From NCBI GenBank assembly GCA_021199495.1, contig JAJQHY010000015.1, positions 1-64,000 on the forward strand: 64,000 nt of DNA. The letters run 5' to 3'. A program made the position numbers and the translations under genes. Below, in pieces: positions 54,868 through 63,111 of this stretch (its first letter is position 1; each line of letters opens with the position of its first letter). Origin of the DNA: Lachnospiraceae bacterium. Its GTDB lineage: Bacteria; Bacillota; Clostridia; Lachnospirales; Lachnospiraceae. The notes under the pieces were generated by a model. That model searched no databases, had not been told where the DNA came from, and saw nothing but the letters and a program-made list of their open reading frames with translations.

Positions 54868-54957
54868 GAAAAATTTTAAAAAATCAGAAACTGCTGCAGA
54901 TTTCTTCCCACGATCTGGTCTGAATTCTTTCCTTTTGATTAATTTTTCCCGGGCGTC

Positions 54958-54986
54958 TTGCAATTCCGGCAAAATACTGGTAGTAT
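54958..54986 (+). promoter_or_regulatory. Promoter of the DUF3048 lipoprotein gene
   Basis: TTGCAA (54958-54963), 17-base spacer, TAGTAT (54981-54986) on the plus strand, about 40 bases before ATG 55028. Confidence 0.65.
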
Positions 54987-55027
54987 ATAAAAGTATATTT
55001 TCATTTAAACCTGAGAGAGGGAAACAT

Positions 55028-56200
55028 ATGAGGAATTTAACACGAAGGGACTTTTTAAAAGCTTCCGGAGCGGGACTTGGTATATTTGGTCTGATGGGGC
55101 TGGTAGGTTGTGCAGACTCAGAATCAGGCTCTGTCTCCGGTTCTTCTGAAGAGACTCTGGTGACAAGCGTCGATCTCACTGACGTTCTGGGAGACGATGC
55201 AGAAAATGAACCGGAAGAGAATAACACAGAAGAAACACAAAAAGAGGTTATTGAAGAAGAAACCCACGAGGGAATGTATCGCAGTGAGCTGACCAACGAA
55301 TGGATTGATGAATCACTTGAAGACCAGCGTCCCGTCGCAATCATGGTTGACAATGAATCGACTGCGCTGGATCACTACGGCGTCAACCAGGCAGATATCG
55401 TTTATGAGATGATGAACAGCACCGCGAACAGCGAAGTGACCCGTCTGATGTGCATTGTGAAGGATTATGCCGCCATCACACAGTTTGGCTCTATCCGCAG
55501 CACACGGCCCACTAACCTGATGATCGCGCCCGAGTATAACGCGGTTCTGATCCATGACGGAGGCCCCTATTACATCGACGCCTTTCTGACAAATGCCTGG
55601 GTGGATCATCTGAGCGGCGGATTTTCCCGTATTTCCAACGGAAAAGCTTATGAGTTCACAGAATATGTCACAACCGGCGAAATTGAAACCCGTATGGCGG
55701 CAGCCAAAATCGACACGGAGTACAATGAATACTATCAGGGTGAACATTTCCAGTTCGCGAATGAAAGCGATCCTGTAGATCTGTCAGAATACAGTGCCTC
55801 TTTTGACTGCACGCTTGTTGATCTGCCCTTCCCGCACAATAAATCCCAGCTGGATTATGACGAGGACAGCAATACATACCTGTATTCCGAATATGGTAAA
55901 GCTCATATTGACCTGGCAAATGACAGTGTACAGACTTCCTTCACCAACGTCATCCTGCAGTGTGCGAGCATTACACAGTATGATGAGAATGGCTATATGC
56001 AGTTTAATATTCTCAACGAATCCGGTGACGGCTATTACATTACCGGCGGCTTAGCCATTCCGATTACCTGGGCCAAGGGACATGACATGTATCCAACCAC
56101 ATATTACGATCCTGCCGGCAATGAGATTATATTGAATACTGGCAAGACCTATATTGCGCTGGTTTCCAAATCCAGATGGGATGAGCTGGTTCTGGAGTAA
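55028..56200 (+). CDS. DUF3048 (YerB-like) lipoprotein with twin-arginine signal
   Basis: A 390-residue surface lipoprotein. The signal region has RR at 6-7 (TRRDFLKASG) and a lipobox ending at C28 (MGLVGC), a Tat-like lipoprotein signal. An acidic linker (about 45-80) precedes the DUF3048 domain with RPVAIMVDN, GVNQADIVYEM, FGSIRSTRPTNL, and the C-terminal WAKGHDMYPTTYYDPAGNEI. Function of the family is not established. GAGAGGG 6 bases before ATG 55028 decides the start. It is one of two plus-strand genes and is divergent from rpsU. Confidence 0.9.
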   Translation: MRNLTRRDFLKASGAGLGIFGLMGLVGCADSESGSVSGSSEETLVTSVDLTDVLGDDAENEPEENNTEETQKEVIEEETHEGMYRSELTNEWIDESLEDQRPVAIMVDNESTALDHYGVNQADIVYEMMNSTANSEVTRLMCIVKDYAAITQFGSIRSTRPTNLMIAPEYNAVLIHDGGPYYIDAFLTNAWVDHLSGGFSRISNGKAYEFTEYVTTGEIETRMAAAKIDTEYNEYYQGEHFQFANESDPVDLSEYSASFDCTLVDLPFPHNKSQLDYDEDSNTYLYSEYGKAHIDLANDSVQTSFTNVILQCASITQYDENGYMQFNILNESGDGYYITGGLAIPITWAKGHDMYPTTYYDPAGNEIILNTGKTYIALVSKSRWDELVLE

Positions 56201-56255
56201 TTACCTGATAATACCTGATAGGAGCAAGCCTTATCGGATATTTCATATTCATTCA

Positions 56256-56305
56256 TAAAAAAGAGGATATTTCCAGAGCCTGTCGCAGCGGAAACATCCT
56301 CTTTT
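56256..56305. terminator. Bidirectional terminator between DUF3048 gene and alaS
   Basis: AAGAGGATATTTCC and GGAAACATCCTCTT (56261-56303) pair with one mismatch. An A run precedes and a T run follows, so it can serve both convergent genes. Confidence 0.85.
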
Positions 56306-56339
56306 CATTATTCTGACTATAGTTCAGTGTAAACCGTAC

Positions 56340-58997
56340 CTAATCTCTGACCTGCTCGTGCAGCACTTCCCCGACCGCTTCCATTGCCTTCGGAATACCG
56401 GCCGGATTTTTGCCGCCGGCCTGTGCCATATTGGGCCTGCCGCCACCTCCGCCGCCAACCATGGAAGCAATACTCTTAATCATGTTGCCGGCATGCGCGC
56501 CTTTCTTCACAGCATCATCCGTAGCCATGGCAATCAGATTGACCTTCCCCTCGTACTCACTTGCCAGCACAACAACGCCTTCTCCAAGCTTTTCCTTAAG
56601 CTGATCGCCCAGATCACGCAGGCCATGCATATCAACGCCCGCTACCGCCCTTGCGATAAACTTCACGCCTTTCACTTCCTTCACCTGATCGGTGACACCG
56701 CCGAGGGATGCCTGCGCCGCCTTTGCCTTCAGGGATTCATTTTCAGACTGCGCAGTCTTTAAATCAGACATCAGATGACGAATTCTGTCAGCCGCCTCGG
56801 AAGGTGAAATCTTAAGCACCTGCGTGATGCCACTTAAGATATCCTCAAGATACTCATAATATTTCAATACGCCTGTTCCTGTAACAGCCTCAATTCTGCG
56901 TACGCCGGCAGCCACACCGGATTCTGACAGGATTTTGAAGCTGCCGATCACGGAAGTATTCTCTACATGTGTGCCGCCGCAGAATTCCTTGGAGTAATCT
57001 CCCATCTCCACAACACGGACAGTTTCCCCGTATTTTTCACCGAACAGCGCCATGGCGCCGGTCTTTTTGGCCTCCTCGATCGAAAGAATCTCTGTCACGA
57101 CCGGAAGTGCCTCCTCAATTTTCTCATTAACCTTACGCTCTACTTCTTTGATTTCCTCACGCGTCATGGCGGAGAAATGAGAAAAGTCAAAGCGAAGCCT
57201 CTCACCGTCCACAAAGGAGCCGGACTGCTCCACATGGGTACCCAGCGTATCCCGCAGCGCTTTCTGCAACAGGTGTGTCGCGGAGTGATTTTTGCAGGTG
57301 TTTGCGCGGTTTAAGGTATCCACCTTCAGTGTCACGGTATCACCGACTTTCACCATACCGGAGGTCACCACACCGACATGGCCCACCTTGCCGCCCAAAA
57401 GCTTCACGGTATCTTTTACCTCAAACGAAAAACCTTCCGCAGAAATAACGCCGATATCTCCCTGCTGGCCGCCCATCGTCGCGTAAAAAGGTGTTTCTGC
57501 TACGATCAATGTCGCGGTTTCCCCATCGCTGACCGCTTCCACAACCTCGGTTTCCGTGGTCAGTGCCAGCACCTCTGAGGTATACTCCAGATGATCATAT
57601 CCCACGAACTGAGAAGTAATGGCCGGATCAATCTGCTCATATACTGTCGCGTCCGCGCCCATGTAATTGGTGGTTTTTCTGGCTTTTCTGGCGGTCTCGC
57701 GCTGCAGCTGCATCAGGCGCTCAAAGCCCTGCTCATCCAGATCAAAGCCCTGCTCATGAATAATCTCTTCTGTCAGATCAACGGGGAAGCCATAGGTGTC
57801 ATACAGCTTGAACGCATCCTCGCCCTTTAAGAGCTTTTCCTTTGTATCGGCCATTCGCTTCTCCATGGCAGTTAATATGGAAAGTCCCTGGTCGATGGTC
57901 TTGTTAAACTTATGCTCCTCCTGTGTCAGAACATTTAAAATAAATTCCTTCTTCTCCTCCAGCTCCGGATAGCCGTCCTCGCACTCATGAATCACCGTTT
58001 TAGAGAGCTCTGCCAGGAACTCACCCTGAATGCCAAGCTTTCTGCCATGGCGGGCAGCACGGCGAATCAGACGACGCAGCACGTAACCTCTGCCCTCGTT
58101 GCTGGGCATGATACCATCGGAAATCATAAAGGTTGAGGAACGGATGTGATCTGTAATCAGACGGATGGACTCGTCTTTCACCGGATCGGTCTCATACTCC
58201 GTATGAGCCAGCTCGCAGATACGGTCGCGAATGGCCTTCATGGTATCGATATCAAAGACCGTGTCCACGTCCTGCACGACCACAGCCAGACGCTCCAGAC
58301 CCATACCGGTATCAATGTTTTTCTGTTTCAGTTCAGAATAGTGGCCATGGCCGTCATTATCGTACTGCGTAAAAACATCGTTCCAGACTTCCATGAAACG
58401 GTCACAGTCGCAGCCAACACCGCACGTTGGTTTGCCGCAGCCGTACTTCTCTCCGCGATCATAATAAATCTCGGAGCAGGGACCACAGGGACCAGCGCCG
58501 TGCTCCCAGAAATTGTCGCATTTGCCGTCCGCGTCTCTGTAAAAACGTGTGATTTTTTCCGCCGGGACGCCGATCTCCTCTGTCCAGATACGGAATGCTT
58601 CCTCATCCTCAAAATAGATGGACGGATAAAGTCTCTCCGGATCCATGCCGACGACCTCGGTCAGAAACTCCCAGCTGAAGTGAATGGCCTCACTCTTAAA
58701 ATAATCACCAAAAGAGAAGTTCCCCAGCATCTCAAAAAAAGTCAGGTGGCGGGCGGTCTTGCCAACGTTCTCAATGTCTCCTGTACGGACGCACTTCTGA
58801 CAGGTCGTCACTCTGCGCCTGGGCGGAATCTCCTGTCCGGTAAAATACGGCTTTAAGGGAGCCATGCCGGAATTGATAATCAGCAGGGAATTGTCATTGT
58901 GCGGCACGAGAGAAAAACTCTTCATCTTAAGATGATCCTTGCTCTCGAAAAAATCAAGGAACATTCTTCTCAGTTCGTTAACACCATATGGTTTCAA
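56340..58997 (-). CDS. alaS: Alanyl-tRNA synthetase
   Basis: An 885-residue class II synthetase. The N-terminal catalytic domain has RRMFLDFFESKDHL, LLIINSGMAPLKPYF, and FFEMLGNFSFGDYFK, with a zinc-like CGKPTCGVGCDC insertion. The editing domain has NHSATHLLQKALR and FCGGTHVENT; the C-terminal DHHA1 domain has GGGGGGRPNMAQAGGKNP. The start is TTG 58997 with GGAGG 9 bases upstream. No in-frame ATG lies closer than residue 12, and a nearby ATG is out of frame. It follows glyS by 33 bases. Confidence 0.97.
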   Translation of the reverse strand: MKPYGVNELRRMFLDFFESKDHLKMKSFSLVPHNDNSLLIINSGMAPLKPYFTGQEIPPRRRVTTCQKCVRTGDIENVGKTARHLTFFEMLGNFSFGDYFKSEAIHFSWEFLTEVVGMDPERLYPSIYFEDEEAFRIWTEEIGVPAEKITRFYRDADGKCDNFWEHGAGPCGPCSEIYYDRGEKYGCGKPTCGVGCDCDRFMEVWNDVFTQYDNDGHGHYSELKQKNIDTGMGLERLAVVVQDVDTVFDIDTMKAIRDRICELAHTEYETDPVKDESIRLITDHIRSSTFMISDGIMPSNEGRGYVLRRLIRRAARHGRKLGIQGEFLAELSKTVIHECEDGYPELEEKKEFILNVLTQEEHKFNKTIDQGLSILTAMEKRMADTKEKLLKGEDAFKLYDTYGFPVDLTEEIIHEQGFDLDEQGFERLMQLQRETARKARKTTNYMGADATVYEQIDPAITSQFVGYDHLEYTSEVLALTTETEVVEAVSDGETATLIVAETPFYATMGGQQGDIGVISAEGFSFEVKDTVKLLGGKVGHVGVVTSGMVKVGDTVTLKVDTLNRANTCKNHSATHLLQKALRDTLGTHVEQSGSFVDGERLRFDFSHFSAMTREEIKEVERKVNEKIEEALPVVTEILSIEEAKKTGAMALFGEKYGETVRVVEMGDYSKEFCGGTHVENTSVIGSFKILSESGVAAGVRRIEAVTGTGVLKYYEYLEDILSGITQVLKISPSEAADRIRHLMSDLKTAQSENESLKAKAAQASLGGVTDQVKEVKGVKFIARAVAGVDMHGLRDLGDQLKEKLGEGVVVLASEYEGKVNLIAMATDDAVKKGAHAGNMIKSIASMVGGGGGGRPNMAQAGGKNPAGIPKAMEAVGEVLHEQVRD

Positions 58998-59030
58998 GGT
59001 TCATTTCCTCCAAATAAGAATATTGGTTGA

Positions 59031-60419
59031 TTAAAATGTAAATTTCTCCGCGAAATAGCTGTCCAGATCCGCGATGGCGACCCGTTCCTGCGCCATGGTA
59101 TCACGGTCACGCACGGTTACGCAGCCGTCGGTCTCAGAATCGAAATCGTAAGTCACGCAGAAAGGCGTGCCGATCTCGTCCTGGCGGCGGTAGCGCTTGC
59201 CGATGTTGCCGCGGTCATCATATTCACAGTTATACTTTTTGCAAAGATCCGTATAGATTTTGGTGGCGCCGTCCGCCAGCTTTTTGGACAGAGGAAGAAC
59301 ACCGATCTTCACCGGTGCAATGGCCGGATGGAAATGCAGAATATTGCGCACATCGCCGCCCTCCAGCTCTTCCTCATCATAGGCGGAGCAAAGGAACGCC
59401 AGCACCACACGGTCCGCACCCAGAGAAGGCTCAATCACATAAGGAATGTATTTCGTCTTCTTCTCATCGTCAAAATAGGTCAGATCCTGGCCGGACACCT
59501 TCTGGTGACAGGTCAGATCATAGTCTGTTCTGTCCGCGATACCCCACAGCTCGCCCCAGCCGAAGGGGAAGAGGAACTCAATATCTGTGGTTGCCTTGGA
59601 ATAGAAGCTCAGCTCCTCCTTCTCATGGTCTCTGACACGAAGCTCTTCTTCTTTCAGGCCAAGTGACTTCAGCCAGTTGATGCAGAAGCTCCTCCAGTAA
59701 TCAAACCATTCCAGATCTGTATCCGGCTCGCAGAAAAACTCCAGCTCCATCTGCTCGAACTCTCTGGTGCGGAAGGTAAAGTTACCGGGCGTGATCTCGT
59801 TACGGAAGGATTTACCGATCTGGCCGATGCCAAAGGGAATCTTTTTGCGGCTTGTCCGCTGCACGTTTTTGAAGTTCACAAAAATGCCCTGCGCGGTTTC
59901 CGGACGCAGGTATACTGTATTTTTGGCATCCTCGGTAACGCCCTGGAAGGTCTTGAACATCAGGTTGAACTGACGGATATCGGTGAAATTATGCTTGCCG
60001 CAGCTGGGACAGGGAATGTGATGCTCCTCGATATACGCCTGCATTTTCTCATTGGACCAGCCGTCAAGGCTCTCAGACAGTACAATGCCGTTTGCCTTAT
60101 TAAAGTCTTCAATCAGCTGGTCGGCGCGGAAGCGCTCATGGCATTCCTTGCAGTCCATTAACGGATCAGAGAAGCCGCCCAGATGACCGCTGGCCACCCA
60201 GGTCTGGGGATTCATTAAAATTGCGCAGTCCACACCCACATTGTAGGGATTTTCCTGCACAAATTTCTGCCACCAGGCTTTTTTGACGTTATTTTTCAAC
60301 TCTACGCCGAGATTGCCGTAGTCCCAGGTATTGGCCAGGCCGCCGTAAATCTCGGATCCCGGATAGATGAAGCCTCTGGCGGAAGCCAGGGCTTTGATTT
60401 TGTCCATTGATTTTTCCAT
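59031..60419 (-). CDS. glyS: Glycyl-tRNA synthetase (dimeric type)
   Basis: A 462-residue class II synthetase of the alpha2 type. Motif 1 region is [21 protein letters not shown]. Motif 2 is around [10 protein letters not shown] with [12 protein letters not shown]; motif 3 is [15 protein letters not shown]. There is a CKEC/CPSC zinc-like pair, and a C-terminal anticodon-binding domain begins with [16 protein letters not shown] is 7 bases before the ATG. No T-box leader was found upstream, although a large structured element lies there. It is the first gene of a glyS-alaS transcript. Confidence 0.97.
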   Translation of the reverse strand: MEKSMDKIKALASARGFIYPGSEIYGGLANTWDYGNLGVELKNNVKKAWWQKFVQENPYNVGVDCAILMNPQTWVASGHLGGFSDPLMDCKECHERFRADQLIEDFNKANGIVLSESLDGWSNEKMQAYIEEHHIPCPSCGKHNFTDIRQFNLMFKTFQGVTEDAKNTVYLRPETAQGIFVNFKNVQRTSRKKIPFGIGQIGKSFRNEITPGNFTFRTREFEQMELEFFCEPDTDLEWFDYWRSFCINWLKSLGLKEEELRVRDHEKEELSFYSKATTDIEFLFPFGWGELWGIADRTDYDLTCHQKVSGQDLTYFDDEKKTKYIPYVIEPSLGADRVVLAFLCSAYDEEELEGGDVRNILHFHPAIAPVKIGVLPLSKKLADGATKIYTDLCKKYNCEYDDRGNIGKRYRRQDEIGTPFCVTYDFDSETDGCVTVRDRDTMAQERVAIADLDSYFAEKFTF

Positions 60420-60446
60420 AAACTATCTCCTCATTGAAATTGATTT

Positions 60447-60710
60447 GTATGATACAAGGGACAAAAGGTCACAAATCGAATGCTTACGCATGGTACGCCC
60501 TTCGGGTGTGCATTCGTATTTTTGACCTTAGGGACCGCAACGACATGAGAAAGGAGCCAATTTGGCCGTTTTTCAGGTCAAATTGTGCGGATTTCGAACA
60601 GCCCAGGCTGCCCTCTCTTGCCGCATAGCGGCAATTCACCTTGTGGCGTCATGGATTGTGGGAGCGTCTTTTGCGAAGCAATCCATGGTATCATACCCCT
60701 TTTGTCACCC
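60447..60710. repeat. Structured intergenic element with inverted-repeat ends
   Basis: The 294-base gap between glyS and the next lipoprotein gene is dense in structure. Palindromic GTATGATAC (60447-60455) and GTATCATAC (60688-60696) mark the ends. GACAAAAGG at the left has its complement CCTTTTGTC at the right (about 60699-60706). Inside are CGAATGC/GCATTCG (60478-60525), TTGCCGC/GCGGCAA around 60619-60633, and CATGGATTG/CAATCCATG (60650-60687). The composition is GC-richer than a normal spacer. A MITE-like repeat or structured RNA leader is possible; I cannot identify the family. Confidence 0.5.
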
Positions 60711-60713
60711 TAA

Positions 60714-61289
60714 TCATTTATAAACTACGTAGTATGGCCCTGTGCTCTCGCTCAGCGGGGCCACTGAGTAGTCGTCTGTCAGTTCCAGGTTCGTACTGAA
60801 ATACATGATTTTGCCAGGACAGCATACCGCAATCACTTCATTCCAGATAAAGATGTCATAATCCGTCCGGCTCACATCCGAAAGAATGATCTGTGAGTCA
60901 TCCTTTACAGAATTCACAGTCACTTTCAGCCTGTAATTATCGTCAAACGCGGAAGAAATGGTGCCCAGATAACAGGATGTATCCATAAACGTCTCGTAAT
61001 CTGAAGCTGAATCCATCTCGTAGGTAAAACGGATTACGCCGGCAGTGACCTCCGCCGACTGCACGCGGATACCAAGTCCGGTCTGATCCGCTTCCTCGTC
61101 TGCCATCTGCGTCAGTTCGTCCACATCATAATAGGACTCCTCGAAATCTGTCACAATCGTATACGTCAGGCTCTGATCCTTTGCCAGCTCAATCGTGTCC
61201 CGGTCGAACGTACTGATCTCGCTCGTCTGACAGCCGGTCAGAAACATGCTGACAATCAGGACCGCAGGCAGAATGTGTCTGATTTTCAT
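60714..61289 (-). CDS. Lipoprotein of unknown function
   Basis: A 191-residue protein with a clear lipoprotein signal (MFLTGCQTS, cysteine at 20) and an acidic extracytoplasmic domain of ~170 residues without a family I recognise. The mature part has alternating strand-like segments (YTIVTDFEESYYDVDEL, VIRFTYEMD, YRLKVTVNSV). A promoter of near-consensus quality precedes it, so it is a real, probably monocistronic gene. It sits between recO and the structured element. Confidence 0.8.
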   Translation of the reverse strand: MKIRHILPAVLIVSMFLTGCQTSEISTFDRDTIELAKDQSLTYTIVTDFEESYYDVDELTQMADEEADQTGLGIRVQSAEVTAGVIRFTYEMDSASDYETFMDTSCYLGTISSAFDDNYRLKVTVNSVKDDSQIILSDVSRTDYDIFIWNEVIAVCCPGKIMYFSTNLELTDDYSVAPLSESTGPYYVVYK

Positions 61290-61336
61290 TACTCGTCACC
61301 TCTTTGATGCACAATGCTCTACGCCTTATCCGCTAT

Positions 61337-61365
61337 ATTATAACGAATTCAATTCTATTTTTCAA
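61337..61365 (-). promoter_or_regulatory. Promoter of the lipoprotein gene
   Basis: TTGAAA (61360-61365), 17-base spacer, perfect TATAAT (61337-61342) on the minus strand. The -35 overlaps the recO stop codon. Confidence 0.78.
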
Positions 61366-62012
61366 CCTGAGGATTCCAATATTTCAAGGCTTTTGAATTT
61401 CTGACCAATGCAGCGGGCGCAATACTCCTTTGCGCAGCCGATCAGCTGGCATAAAACCTCTTCAGAAAGGCGAAAGCTGTACAGTTTCTCCACCGTAGAG
61501 CTGACAATATAGCTGATCGCGTAGCCGCAGTTGCTGTCAGTTGAAACGCTTTTTAAAAGCCCTGGGAACTCCCCGTTAACGGCGATGGCTTTGATCTCAA
61601 AAACCGCTCTCACCAGCCTTTTATCATAAGCCGGATGAATCAGAGCCCGCAGGGACTGGTAAAGGAGCTTTAAGAGCTCTCTGTCGTCGTTATTCTCCCT
61701 TCCGTAATAATCCGCAATTTCCAGAAAATAAAATCCGTAACAGGCCTTTTCATAATCCGTGCGCAGCTGTTCAAAATACTGGTCGATATGTACCCCCTGA
61801 AGATTGTATGCCTGTCTGCCCGGATACAGTTCAAATTCACCGAAACAAAACGGACAGGCAGCCGCCAGAAAACGGCTGTTCGGCCGACGCGCTCCCCTGA
61901 CAAAGGCCGGGATTTTCCCCGTTTCCTTTGTCAGCAGCACTATACGCTTGTCATACTCTCCGATCGGTTCCGCTTTCAGAACCATACCGGTCACTTTCAT
62001 GATATCCTGCAT
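61362..62012 (-). CDS. recO: DNA repair protein RecO
   Basis: A 216-residue recombination mediator that loads RecA with RecR. The N-terminal OB fold has VTGMVLKAEPIGEYDKRIVL, TKETGKIPAFVRGARRP and ACPFCFGEFELYPGR. The helical C-terminal half includes FYFLEIADYYGREN. The usual four-cysteine zinc cluster is not evident as such; scattered cysteines include CARCIG near the C terminus. The start is taken as ATG 62012 (MQDIMKVTG); ATG 62000 is an alternative and the frame opens further to 62060. It follows era by 87 bases, the usual Firmicutes order. Confidence 0.92.
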   Translation of the reverse strand: MQDIMKVTGMVLKAEPIGEYDKRIVLLTKETGKIPAFVRGARRPNSRFLAAACPFCFGEFELYPGRQAYNLQGVHIDQYFEQLRTDYEKACYGFYFLEIADYYGRENNDDRELLKLLYQSLRALIHPAYDKRLVRAVFEIKAIAVNGEFPGLLKSVSTDSNCGYAISYIVSSTVEKLYSFRLSEEVLCQLIGCAKEYCARCIGQKFKSLEILESSG

Positions 62013-62099
62013 GACAGCCCTTTGGCCTCCTCTTTCAATCGGACAAACTTTCCGAAGCACTCTGTATTCCGTGTAATCTGCATTCCGCTAATTCAGACT

Positions 62100-62999
62100 C
62101 TATCTGGCATCCTTCGGGTCGTAACCAAAGTTTTTCAGCTGAATGTCGCTGTCCCGCCAGTCCTTTTTGACTTTGACCCAAAGCTTTAAATTGACCTGCA
62201 TTTCCACCAGATCCTCGATATCGGGCCTGGCCGCAGAACCAATCTTTTTGAGCATACTGCCGCCCTTGCCGATGATCATGCCCTTGTGCGAGTCCTTTTC
62301 ACAGACAATCGTAGCGTCAATGTCCACGATATGTTCTCTGTATTTCATGCTGTCCACACAGACTGCAACGCCGTGCGGAATCTCCTCTCCCATCAGCCGC
62401 AGAATCTTTTCGCGGATCAGTTCCGAAACAATCTGGCGGACGGGCTGATCTGTGACTGTATCCTCATCATAAAAATATTCTCCCTCCGGCAGATACTGGA
62501 AAATGCACGTCAGAAGGGTGTCCACATTGGTGCCGTGTTTGGCGGAAACCGGTATGATGTCGTCAAAATCCATCAGATGGCGGTAGGTTTCAATCACCGG
62601 GGCAATTTCCGCTTTCTTCACTGTATCTACCTTATTGATGACAAGGATTTTGGGTGTCTTTGTCTGCTTCAGTTTTTCTAAAATCGCCTCTTCGCCGGCA
62701 CCGATATGTGTATCAGGCTCTACCAGCCAGAGGATAACATCCACCTCGGACAGGGTTTTGTTCGCCACAGAGACCATGTATTCGCCCAGCTTATTTCTGG
62801 ATTTGTGAATGCCGGGTGTGTCCAGAAAGACAATCTGGCCTTTGTCGCAGGTATAGACTGTCTGGATGCGGTTGCGCGTTGTCTGCGGTTTTTTGGAGGT
62901 AATGGCAATTTTCTGACCGATGATGTGGTTCATCAGGGTAGACTTGCCGACGTTGGGGCGGCCGATGATGGTGGCGAAGCCGGATTTTTGATGTTCCAT
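62100..62999 (-). CDS. era: GTPase Era
   Basis: A 299-residue ribosome-assembly GTPase binding the 3' end of 16S rRNA. G1 is GRPNVGKS (13-20), effector QTTRNRI, G3 DTPGIH, G4 NKVD and G5 SAKHG. The C-terminal KH domain has KGMIIGKGGSMLKKIG and the family ending LWVKVKKDWRDSD. It is upstream of recO and 112 bases after the peptidase gene. Confidence 0.98.
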   Translation of the reverse strand: MEHQKSGFATIIGRPNVGKSTLMNHIIGQKIAITSKKPQTTRNRIQTVYTCDKGQIVFLDTPGIHKSRNKLGEYMVSVANKTLSEVDVILWLVEPDTHIGAGEEAILEKLKQTKTPKILVINKVDTVKKAEIAPVIETYRHLMDFDDIIPVSAKHGTNVDTLLTCIFQYLPEGEYFYDEDTVTDQPVRQIVSELIREKILRLMGEEIPHGVAVCVDSMKYREHIVDIDATIVCEKDSHKGMIIGKGGSMLKKIGSAARPDIEDLVEMQVNLKLWVKVKKDWRDSDIQLKNFGYDPKDAR

Positions 63000-63111
63000 T
63001 ATATTTATACTCTTCCTGTTTCCGAAGCTGTCATCAGAAAAGAACGGCTCTCAGCTCATCGCGAATGTTCGCCTTATCTTTTCTGATGTCATCTTCTGCT
63101 TTGTTCAAGGT

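Noticed and set aside
54859..55353. Serine-rich minus-strand frame of 164 codons opposite the DUF3048 gene
   Set aside because: The Ser/Thr/Val-rich translation is what an antisense reading of the acidic linker produces; it also overlaps the rpsU promoter.
60420..60713. T-box riboswitch controlling glyS
   Set aside because: The conserved T-box GGGTGGNACCGCG and its terminator/antiterminator pair are absent; the element has a different organisation.
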